NCBI GenBank assembly: GCA_005888515.1
Contig: VAZR01000198.1
Location: 1-6,965, forward strand
Source of the DNA: Alphaproteobacteria bacterium
Lineage (GTDB): Bacteria; Pseudomonadota; Alphaproteobacteria; ATCC43930; CGMCC-115725
DNA: 6,965 nucleotides
Direction: 5' to 3'
Positions 1 through 5,962 of this stretch are shown in pieces. Under the pieces are notes generated by a model, which did not search any database, was not told the origin of the DNA, and worked only from the letters and a program-made list of their open reading frames with translations. The position numbers and the translations under genes are program-made. How positions within the stretch are numbered: position 1 is the first letter of the stretch; every line of letters starts with the position of its first letter.

Positions 1-1339
1 CGTCGGGCGAAGGCGGCGGCAGGGCATCCTCGCGACCGCGCGCCAGGTCGAGCCCGGCCAATTCCCAGCCCATCGTGCCGTTCTCGAGCGCCATGATCGG
101 GTTCGGCAGCCCGGCGTTGCGCAAGGACTGCGCGCCGATGATGCTGCGGGTGCGACCGGCGCAATTGACGACGACCAGCGTGTCAGGCGACGGCACCCGG
201 TCGGGCACCCGATAGACCAGCTCGGCGCCCGGGCAGTCGAAGGCGCCGGGGATGCTCATATTGCGGAATTCGCCGATCGGCCGGCTATCAACAATCAGCA
301 CCTCCTCACCGGCATCGAGGCGCCGCTGCAGCTCGGAAGCGGCGATGTGCGGCGTCTCGCAGCGATGCTCGACGAGTTCGCCAAACGCCTTGCTCGGCAC
401 GTTGACGCCGGTGAACAGCTCGTAGCCGGCCGCGGCCCAGCCGCGCGCCCCGCCCGCCATCACCGCCAAATTGCGATAACCCATCAGCGCGAGTTTGGTG
501 GCGGCGCGCTCGGCGAGGCCTTCGTCGCCGCCATCATAGACGACAATGCGAGTGAGGAGCCGGGGCACCAAATCGCGGATCAGCAATTCAAGCCGCGACA
601 ACGGCACCGAATTGGCAAAGAACGGGTGGCCCTGATCGGAGAAGACGCCCTCCTCGCGGACATCGAGGAGCGCCATCTCGCCGCCGTCCTTCAGCATCGC
701 GCGCACCTCGTCGGTCGACACGACCGGGGTGGTGATGCCCGGGTTGGGCGGGTAGATGAAGTATTTGCCGCCGCTTTCGGCGGCGAAGGTGATGCGCTCG
801 GGCAGGTGCTCAAGGCTCATGCCGTACATGTGCAGATGCAGCCCGGGGCGCGGCCCGCGCGTCTCGATCGTGTGGAAATCGTCGGGCATCAGCATGCAGG
901 CATTGCCGCGCACCACGGTCAGCTCATGGGTGCGTTCGAGCGTCCCCTCCCCCGCCACGGAGCGGTCGTCGGTACGCCGATAGAAGACGTTGTGCTCCTC
1001 GCCATTGACCCCGGCGATGACCGCCCAGGTCGTGTGGTTGTGGGGCGGCGCGGCGCGGCCCGGCGCCCCGGCCGAGGCGTAGAGCGCGAAGCGATGGTCG
1101 GGGTCCTCGGCAAGCCGGTAGGCGCGGCCGACCGCGCCCTCAGGGATCGGGAAGCTCGCCTCGGGGAACAGCTCGGTGCGGGTTGCAAGCGCGACCAGTT
1201 TTTCGTTGATCTTGTCGAGCGCCGCCGGGATGACGCCCATCTCAGCTTCGATACCGCGGATCGCCGCGATCGTCTCGGCGACCGCTGCGGCGCGCCGATC
1301 CATCACCGCGCCAGGGCCGTTCTCGTTCGTTACCGCCAT
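1..1339 (-). CDS. Cysteine/thiol dioxygenase-like cupin fused to tandem rhodanese domains (partial, C-terminus outside window)
   Basis: The reverse strand reads open from an ATG at 1339 to the left edge, giving 446 residues without a stop. Residues about 45-180 resemble the bacterial thiol dioxygenase cupin (CDO_I type): the motif PPHNHTTWAVIAG supplies H100 and H102, and H156 in MPDDFHTIE is the likely third iron ligand. Such enzymes oxidise a small thiol to its sulfinate. Residues about 205-310 form a first rhodanese domain whose catalytic cysteine position appears to be D269 (VVYDGGDEG), so it is probably inactive. Residues about 330-432 form a second rhodanese with an intact loop, CAGRTRS, nucleophile C393. 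More rhodanese repeats may follow outside the window. The start at 1339 has a good ribosome site (GGGGAG, 1351-1346); an in-frame ATG at 1378 with GAGGGA upstream would add 13 residues and cannot be excluded. The inferred role is cytoplasmic thiol oxidation coupled to sulfur transfer; the substrate is unknown. Confidence 0.
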   Translation of the reverse strand, partial: MAVTNENGPGAVMDRRAAAVAETIAAIRGIEAEMGVIPAALDKINEKLVALATRTELFPEASFPIPEGAVGRAYRLAEDPDHRFALYASAGAPGRAAPPHNHTTWAVIAGVNGEEHNVFYRRTDDRSVAGEGTLERTHELTVVRGNACMLMPDDFHTIETRGPRPGLHLHMYGMSLEHLPERITFAAESGGKYFIYPPNPGITTPVVSTDEVRAMLKDGGEMALLDVREEGVFSDQGHPFFANSVPLSRLELLIRDLVPRLLTRIVVYDGGDEGLAERAATKLALMGYRNLAVMAGGARGWAAAGYELFTGVNVPSKAFGELVEHRCETPHIAASELQRRLDAGEEVLIVDSRPIGEFRNMSIPGAFDCPGAELVYRVPDRVPSPDTLVVVNCAGRTRSIIGAQSLRNAGLPNPIMALENGTMGWELAGLDLARGREDALPPPSPD

Positions 1340-1372
1340 CGCGCTCTCCCCCGGGACCAAGGCCGCAGCATA

Positions 1373-1401
1373 TTGCATCGAACATCCCTCGGCTATATGT
1401 A
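1373..1401 (+). promoter_or_regulatory. Possible promoter of the toxin-antitoxin operon
   Basis: TTGCAT at 1373-1378 could be a -35 box. The AT-rich TATATGTA at 1394-1401 offers a -10 box: TATATG with a 15-bp spacer, or TATGTA with a 17-bp spacer. Transcription would then begin inside or just after the palindrome at 1398-1416. The same AT-rich core read on the other strand (CATATA, with CTTCCT 17 bp upstream) could serve the divergent dioxygenase-rhodanese gene. The matches to consensus are modest and alphaproteobacterial promoters are poorly predicted by eye, so this is tentative. Confidence 0.3.
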
Positions 1402-1416
1402 GTGCCAGGCACTACA
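1398..1416. promoter_or_regulatory. Perfect 19-bp palindrome, probable antitoxin operator
   Basis: TGTAGTGCCAGGCACTACA is a perfect inverted repeat of two 9-bp arms around a central A. It ends where the antitoxin ribosome binding site (AAGGAAG, 1416-1422) begins, 11 nt before the antitoxin ATG. Phd/YefM antitoxins typically repress their own operon by binding palindromes in this position, so an autoregulatory operator is the natural reading. It also lies 20-60 bp upstream of the two candidate starts of the divergent gene, so that gene could share the control. Confidence 0.7.
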
Positions 1417-1426
1417 AGGAAGAATC

Positions 1427-1666
1427 ATGCGGTCGATCAGCGCCCGAGAGGCAAATCAATCGTTTTCGCGCGTCCTGACCGAGGCGGAAAACGGCGATAC
1501 GGTCGTGATCACCCGTCGCGGCAAGCCGGTTGCAGTGCTGGCGCCCTACGCCTCACAGCTCTCGCAGGCGCGCGAGCAGGCCATTGAGCGGGCGATAGAG
1601 CTGATGCGCAAGGGGCTGCCGCTCGGTAATCGCCGCTTCACCCGCGACGAGATGCATGAGCGTTGA
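1427..1666 (+). CDS. Type II antitoxin, Phd/YefM family
   Basis: This 79-residue protein neutralises the PIN-domain toxin encoded immediately downstream and probably represses the operon. The N-terminal half (residues 1-42) has the typical Phd/YefM pattern: MRSISAREANQSFSRVL, then a short charged turn ENGDTVVITRRGKPVAVLAPY, the DNA-binding and dimerisation fold. The C-terminal part (residues 43-79) is highly charged and helical, as expected of the disordered toxin-binding tail. The ATG at 1427 follows AAGGAAG (1416-1422) at suitable spacing. Its TGA stop (1664-1666) overlaps the TTG start of the toxin, implying translational coupling. The length is normal for the family. The cognate palindrome lies directly upstream. 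Confidence 0.88.
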   Translation: MRSISAREANQSFSRVLTEAENGDTVVITRRGKPVAVLAPYASQLSQAREQAIERAIELMRKGLPLGNRRFTRDEMHER

Positions 1667-2109
1667 TCAGCTTCGATTCAAATGTGCTGGTGTATGCCGC
1701 CGACGCAACGGCGGGCGAACGGCACGAGCATGCTGCCGACCTGCTCGGGCGTGCGATGCGCCTGCGGAACTGCATTCAGACGCTCCAATCCTTCTGTGAA
1801 TTCTTCAACGTGGTCACCAGAAAGGCAGGCATACAGCCAGCAGCCGCTGCCGAATTCGTCGACACATGGAGCGCGGCGATGCCGGTCGAGAACGCTACCC
1901 TTCCAGACCTTGCCACTGCTATGCGCGGGGTGCGCGAGCACGGGTTGTCGTTTTGGGATGCGCTGCTCTGGGCAACGGTACGCCGTACCGGTGTGGAACT
2001 ACTGATCAGCGAGGACTTTCCGGATCGGAGAGTCATTGAAGGCGTGCGCATCCTGAACCCGTTTGCGGCGCGCAACGCGCCGCTGATCGCGATCGCGCTG
2101 CCCCGCTGA
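1663..2109 (+). CDS. PIN-domain ribonuclease toxin (VapC-like)
   Basis: This 148-residue PIN-domain protein is the toxin of the pair. PIN toxins are metal-dependent ribonucleases that cut specific RNAs and arrest growth when the antitoxin is lost. The acidic active-site residues are in the expected places: D5 in MISFDSNVLVYA, E46 in QSFCEFFNVV, D99 in SFWDALLWA and D118 in LLISEDF. Length and ending (GVRILNPF, then a short tail) are normal for VapC-like proteins. The start is TTG at 1663, since the frame is closed by TGA at 1657-1659 and the protein starts at the family's usual N-terminus. The 4-nt overlap with the antitoxin and the rare start codon should keep toxin synthesis low and coupled to antitoxin synthesis. 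It looks intact. Confidence 0.9.
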   Translation: MISFDSNVLVYAADATAGERHEHAADLLGRAMRLRNCIQTLQSFCEFFNVVTRKAGIQPAAAAEFVDTWSAAMPVENATLPDLATAMRGVREHGLSFWDALLWATVRRTGVELLISEDFPDRRVIEGVRILNPFAARNAPLIAIALPR

Positions 2110-2129
2110 TTGTTCGCCGCCGTGCCACG

Positions 2130-2150
2130 GCCGAGGCTCTCGGCTATTAT
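2130..2150 (+). promoter_or_regulatory. Small hairpin and -10-like box upstream of the oxidoreductase
   Basis: In the 73-bp gap between the toxin and the oxidoreductase, GCCGAG (2130-2135) and CTCGGC (2139-2144) can form a 6-bp stem with a 3-nt loop. TATTAT (2145-2150) follows directly and resembles a -10 box; GTGCCA (2122-2127) is a weak -35 candidate 17 bp away. The hairpin could instead be a weak terminator for the toxin-antitoxin operon, though no T-run follows. Either way it suggests that the downstream genes have their own promoter. Confidence 0.25.
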
Positions 2151-2182
2151 CGAGGCGAACGCGGCCGAATTGGGACTGGATC

Positions 2183-3514
2183 ATGAACCTCCATCGCCTA
2201 TTGCAGCAGCGCGCGGAAGCCGGGCGGCCGGTGCGGGTCGGGCTGATCGGCGCCGGCAAGTTCGGCTCGATGTTTCTGTCGCAAGTGCCGACGACCCCGG
2301 GCCTGGAGATCGCGGTCATCGCCGATCTCGATCCGGAGCGGGCGCGCGCGACCTGTCGCAAAGTCGGGTGGGATGCCGCCCGGATCGCGCGCACCCGCTT
2401 AGTCGCATCCGGCGCCGAGGCCTGCGGCGACCCTGAGGTCGAGGTCGTTGTGGAGGCGACCGGCTCGCCCGCTGCCGGGATCGCGCATGCCCGCGCCGCG
2501 ATCGCCGCCGGCAAACATATCGTCATGGTCAATGTCGAGGCGGACGTGCTCGCCGGCCCGTTGCTCGCCGAGGAGGCGCGCGGCCGGGGTGTCGTTTATT
2601 CGATGGCCTATGGCGACCAGCCGGCGCTGACCTGCGAGCTGGTCGATTGGGCGCGTGCCTGCGGCTTTGAGGTTGTGGCCGCCGGCAAGGGCACCAAATA
2701 CCTGCCGGCCTACCACGCGGTGACCCCGGACGGCGTCTGGGGGCATTACGGGCTGACCCCCGAGGAGGCCCGGGCCGGCGGCATGAACCCGCAGATGTTC
2801 AACTCCTTTCTCGACGGCACCAAATCGGCGATCGAGATGGCGGCGATCGCCAACGCCACAGGCCTCGCGGTGCCGGAAGACGGGCTCGGCTTTCCGCCCT
2901 GCGGCGTCGACGATCTGCCGCATGTGCTGCGCGGCAGGCAGGCGGGCGGAATGTTGCGGCAGGACGGCATGGTCGAAGTCGTTTCATGCCTGGAGCGCGA
3001 TGGCCGGGCGGTGTTCCGCGATCTACGCTGGGGCGTTTATGTCGTGCTGAAGGCGCCGAATGAATATGCGCGGACCTGCTTCCGCGAGTACGGCCTGAAA
3101 ACCGATGCCAGCGGCTGGTACGCGGCGATGTACAAGCCGTATCACTTGATCGGTCTCGAACTCGGCATCTCCGTCTTATCGGCGGCGTTGCGGGGCGAGC
3201 CGACCGGGCAGAGCCGCGCCTTCAGCGGCGATGTCGTCGCGGTCGCGAAGCGCATGCTGCGTGCCGGCGAGAGCCTCGACGGCGAGGGCGGCTACACCGT
3301 CTGGGGCAAGCTGATGCCCGCGTCGCGCAGCCTCGCCGAGGGCGCGGTACCGATCGGGCTGGCGCATGGCGTCAAGCTGGTGCGCGACGTCGCGGCGGGC
3401 CGGACCGTGTGCTGGTCGGATGTCGCCGCGATAGACAGTGAAGCGATGCGAGTGCGGCGCGAGATGGAGCGGCGTTTTGCGCCACCGACAGCGGTGCAGG
3501 CCGCTGCGCAGTGA
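2183..3514 (+). CDS. DXR-like (DRL) family NAD(P)-dependent oxidoreductase, homoserine-dehydrogenase-like with SAF domain
   Basis: This 443-residue cytoplasmic oxidoreductase has an N-terminal Rossmann fold (residues about 15-145) with the dinucleotide motif GAGKFG at 23-28 and an acidic D48 at the end of the second strand. A catalytic/dimerisation region follows, carrying GKGTKY (168-173) and a conserved-looking MNPQMFNSFLDGTKSAIEMA segment (201-220). Residues about 350-420 resemble an SAF/beta-clip domain. This architecture and length match the family that includes Brucella DRL, which makes 2-C-methyl-D-erythritol 4-phosphate in place of DXR. Many relatives have no assigned function, and the neighbouring ring-cleavage dioxygenase suggests a catabolic rather than isoprenoid role here, so I name only the family. 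The ATG at 2183 has only a weak ribosome site, but the protein begins at a typical place. The next gene starts 20 bp after its stop, so the two are probably one operon. Confidence 0.82.
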   Translation: MNLHRLLQQRAEAGRPVRVGLIGAGKFGSMFLSQVPTTPGLEIAVIADLDPERARATCRKVGWDAARIARTRLVASGAEACGDPEVEVVVEATGSPAAGIAHARAAIAAGKHIVMVNVEADVLAGPLLAEEARGRGVVYSMAYGDQPALTCELVDWARACGFEVVAAGKGTKYLPAYHAVTPDGVWGHYGLTPEEARAGGMNPQMFNSFLDGTKSAIEMAAIANATGLAVPEDGLGFPPCGVDDLPHVLRGRQAGGMLRQDGMVEVVSCLERDGRAVFRDLRWGVYVVLKAPNEYARTCFREYGLKTDASGWYAAMYKPYHLIGLELGISVLSAALRGEPTGQSRAFSGDVVAVAKRMLRAGESLDGEGGYTVWGKLMPASRSLAEGAVPIGLAHGVKLVRDVAAGRTVCWSDVAAIDSEAMRVRREMERRFAPPTAVQAAAQ

Positions 3515-3522
3515 TTACGAAC

Positions 3523-3527
3523 AGGAG
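3523..3527 (+). promoter_or_regulatory. Ribosome binding site fixing the dioxygenase start
   Basis: AGGAG lies 7 nt before the ATG at 3535. The same frame is open back to a GTG at 3511, which would overlap the oxidoreductase stop codon, but that codon has no comparable site in front. The spacing strongly favours 3535 as the true start. Confidence 0.75.
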
Positions 3528-3534
3528 AACGACA

Positions 3535-4488
3535 ATGCCGGATAGACAGAACGGGGCACGGCGCAACAAGACCGAAAACGACATCACCGCCGAAGTGTTG
3601 GCGCGGTTCTCCGGAACGCCCGATCCGCGGCTGCGCGACATCATGCTGAGCCTGATCAGCCATCTGCACGCCTTTGTCAAAGACGTGAAGCTGACCGAGG
3701 CCGAGTGGTTCCAGGCGATCGAGATCCTGACCGAAGCCGGCAAGATGTGCAGCGACAAGCGCCAGGAATTCATTCTGTTTTCCGACACGCTCGGCGTCTC
3801 GATGGTGGTCGATCTGCTCGACCATCGGAAACCCGACGGCGCAACCGAGTCGACGGTGTTCGGCCCCTTCCACCGGCTCGGCGCGCCGGACATGCCGATG
3901 GGCGGCAACATCGCGCATCGCGACCGCACCGGCACGCCGGCGCTGGTCCGCGGCCGGGTGCTGGACCTCGACGGGAAGCCCGTCGCGAACGCGCTGCTCG
4001 ACGTGTGGCAGACACAATCGAACGGGCTTTATGACGCGCAAGACGCGAACCCGAACGAATTGCACATGCGGGGTAAGTTCCGCAGCGACGCCGAGGGGCG
4101 CTACCTGATCCGCACCGTGCTGCCGGTCAACTACCCCATCCCGTCGGACGGGCCCGTCGGGCGCATGCTGAAGGCGACAGGGCGGCATCCGTGGCGACCG
4201 GCGCATATCCATTTCGTCGTATCGGCCGAGGGCTACGAACCGGTCACGACGCATATCTTCGACCGCACCGACGAGTATCTGCAGAGCGATGCGGTGTTCG
4301 CGGTCAAAGACTCGCTGATCTGCGATTTCGCCAAGCACGAGAAGCCGGACGCGGAAGCGAGCCGGCTCGGCATTGCGGGACCGTTCTACACCGCCGAGTT
4401 TGATTTTCATCTGACACCGGCCACAACAGCGCAAACGACCGTCATGGACGCGCAGCAGCGCCTCGCCGCGCTCGGCGCCCGCGGCTGA
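3535..4488 (+). CDS. Intradiol ring-cleavage dioxygenase, hydroxyquinol 1,2-dioxygenase type
   Basis: This 317-residue protein belongs to the catechol/hydroxyquinol 1,2-dioxygenase family, non-haem Fe(III) enzymes that open an aromatic diol ring between the hydroxyls. Residues about 25-105 form the N-terminal helical domain typical of the catechol and hydroxyquinol branches, and 110-292 the beta-sandwich catalytic domain. The four iron ligands are visible: Y166 (GLYDAQD), Y200 (VNYPIP), H224 and H226 (RPAHIHF). The stretches YPIPSDGPVGRML and GRHPWRPAHIHF point to the hydroxyquinol branch, whose product is maleylacetate (3-hydroxymuconate), but the exact substrate is not provable from sequence. 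It lies 20 bp after the DRL-family gene and is probably co-transcribed with it. No maleylacetate reductase is visible in the window. All key residues are present and the gene looks intact. Confidence 0.9.
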   Translation: MPDRQNGARRNKTENDITAEVLARFSGTPDPRLRDIMLSLISHLHAFVKDVKLTEAEWFQAIEILTEAGKMCSDKRQEFILFSDTLGVSMVVDLLDHRKPDGATESTVFGPFHRLGAPDMPMGGNIAHRDRTGTPALVRGRVLDLDGKPVANALLDVWQTQSNGLYDAQDANPNELHMRGKFRSDAEGRYLIRTVLPVNYPIPSDGPVGRMLKATGRHPWRPAHIHFVVSAEGYEPVTTHIFDRTDEYLQSDAVFAVKDSLICDFAKHEKPDAEASRLGIAGPFYTAEFDFHLTPATTAQTTVMDAQQRLAALGARG

Positions 4489-4911
4489 GCCGAGCGTCCG
4501 TCTGAACCAAGAGCAGTCGGGATCGCGTTATATCGCGAAGGCGCCGCGCCGTTAATCGTGATGTCGGGCGGCGGCGCCGGCCCGATCTCGGAAGCGGCCG
4601 TCATGCGGGATCTTGCGCGGAATGCCGGGATTCCAGAAACGGTGCTGATGCTTGAACCGGAATCCGGCAACACATTCGAGAATGCCGCCAACACAGCCCG
4701 CTTGTTGCACGAAGCCGGCAAGCGTCGCGTCGTGCTGGTCAGCGACCGGGTGCACCTGCCGCGCGCGACGCGCATGTTCCGTCAGGCCGGACTCGATGTG
4801 GTCGGGGTCGCCGGCGTACCCGCCTCGTCGATGCGCCGGGCATTCACGGGCGTGCTCTACGAAACGGCCAGTGTCATGCGTGGCCTGTTTCGTCGACGAC
4901 GACAGGACTAA
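4489..4911 (+). pseudogene. 5'-truncated YdcF/DUF218 family gene
   Basis: The longest frame with a start codon (GTG 4558, ATG 4561) gives about 117 residues matching the C-terminal two-thirds of DUF218 (YdcF/SanA/ElyC-like, often envelope-associated): SGGG, SEAAVM, NTFENAANTARLL, VVLVSDRVHLPRATRMF. The similarity starts before that start codon: the same frame upstream to the dioxygenase stop reads RAVGIALYREGAAPLIVMSGGG, a typical family segment, but without an initiation codon. The first strand of the fold, the usual VVLGAA-type segment, is absent because the dioxygenase gene ends there. Another frame just upstream reads EPSVRL, which may be a shifted remnant. I therefore regard it as a gene that has lost its first 20-30 residues, probably with an indel; a short protein from 4558 might still be made but would lack part of the fold. 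The terminus FRRRRQD is strongly basic. Confidence 0.6.
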
Positions 4912-4920
4912 CCCGAAGAA

Positions 4921-4946
4921 CGGCCGGCGAGAAAGGCGGCCGGCCG
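4921..4946. terminator. GC-rich hairpin between convergent genes
   Basis: CGGCCGGC (4921-4928) pairs perfectly with GCCGGCCG (4939-4946) across a 10-nt loop. It lies in the 69-bp gap between the convergent DUF218 remnant and glycosyltransferase genes, where a bidirectional terminator would be expected. No clear T-run follows on either strand, so it is not a textbook intrinsic terminator. Confidence 0.4.
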
Positions 4947-4980
4947 GCGCTCTTGGCACGAACGGGCCGCGGTATTGGGA

Positions 4981-5962
4981 TCACGTTCCGAGCGCGCAGG
5001 CCTGTTTGAGCAGGCCATCGATCCGCTGCGCCGAATAATTGGCGCTGACATAAGCCTTGCCGGCGTCGACGATACGCCGGTATTCGGCCTTGTCGCGACA
5101 CAGTTTGGCGACCCGAGCGGCAATTTCCTGCGGCTCATCGACGACCAGCGGCTGCAATGCCTTGGGCAAGTCGAGCCCTTCGGCAGCGACCGTCGTCATC
5201 ACGCAAGGAATCCCGGCAGCGAGGCTTTCGAGGACCTTGCCCTTGAGCCCGGCACCATAGCGCAACGGCGCGATTGTCAGCGCCACGCGGTCGAACACAT
5301 TGTCGAGCGAGGGCACATAGCCCAACGGCACGATATCCTTCTCGGCGAGGGCCGAGACCTCGGCCGGCATATGGCTGCCGACCAGCAGCAATTCGATGCC
5401 CGGCAATTCCTTGCGCAAGGACGGCATCAGGGTTTGGGCCGCCCATTTCGCGGCATCGATATTGGGCTCGTGGCGGTAGCCGCCGATGAAAGCGACCGCG
5501 GGATGGCCGGCGTCGGAGGTGACGATGTCGCGCGGCTCGATGGTCCAGGGGATCACTTGCACATTGACCCCGGGCGCCAGCTTTGCGAGCAGCTCCGCCT
5601 CCGCCGCCGAATGCACGATGACGCAATCGACGAAGAACATCGCGCCGAGCTCGAGCCGCCGCATCTGCTCGGCTTTCTGGCGCAGCACCGGATCGTTCTC
5701 GAGCTCGGCCTGGCGCTCCAGCCGCAGGAAGTGCAGATCGGCCACGCTGTAGAGGATCCGCGCCTTCGGGAAATGCTGGCGGATCATGCCGGCATATTTC
5801 GACGCATTCGAATAGCGGTGCAGATACACCAGATCGAACGGCACCGGCCGCTTACGGAACACGTCCTCGACCGAGAAATAAAACGGGTGGTAAAGGCACT
5901 CGACCCCGCGGCGCTGCAATTCGGCCGTGTAGGGATCGATCTTGGCCATGTTGTCGCCCGGG
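4981..5962 (-). CDS. Glycosyltransferase family 4-like domain (3' part of a split GT2-GT4 gene)
   Basis: The frame from an ATG at 5949 to a TGA at 4981 encodes 322 residues of a GT-B fold. It includes the end of the acceptor-binding half (VYLHRYSNASKYA at 42-54, VADLHFLRLERQAELE at 69-84) and a complete nucleotide-sugar half (FIGGYRHEPN 154-163, APLRYGAGLKGKVLESLAAG 227-246, including the family glutamate E241). It would transfer a sugar from an activated donor to a growing surface glycan. The N-terminal strand and glycine-rich loop of the GT-B fold are missing. In relatives, PGDNM followed by a PYT segment lies inside one long protein after the GT2 domain, and here the codons for PGD-N continue in frame upstream of the ATG to about 5962. 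The ATG is therefore probably an internal methionine, not a real start. Confidence 0.75.

Noticed and set aside
347..1402. Plus-strand open frame of 351 codons across the dioxygenase-rhodanese gene
   Set aside because: It is antisense to a protein with clear cupin and rhodanese motifs; the composition is Arg/Ala/His-rich with no recognisable domain, typical of a shadow frame in GC-rich DNA.
3511..3534. Upstream GTG start for the dioxygenase
   Set aside because: It would overlap the preceding stop codon and has no ribosome site, whereas AGGAG stands 7 nt before the ATG at 3535.
3292..4434. Minus-strand open frame of 380 codons across the dioxygenase gene
   Set aside because: It is antisense to the intact intradiol dioxygenase with all four iron ligands, lacks any family motif, and is explained by GC-rich third positions.
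5852..5949. Overlapping two-gene arrangement or programmed frameshift between the GT2 and GT4 frames
   Set aside because: The residues of the first frame here are just the GT4 coding sequence in the wrong phase, and no slippery heptamer with a following pseudoknot is evident. A plain frameshift with deletion fits better, although programmed shifting cannot be fully excluded.
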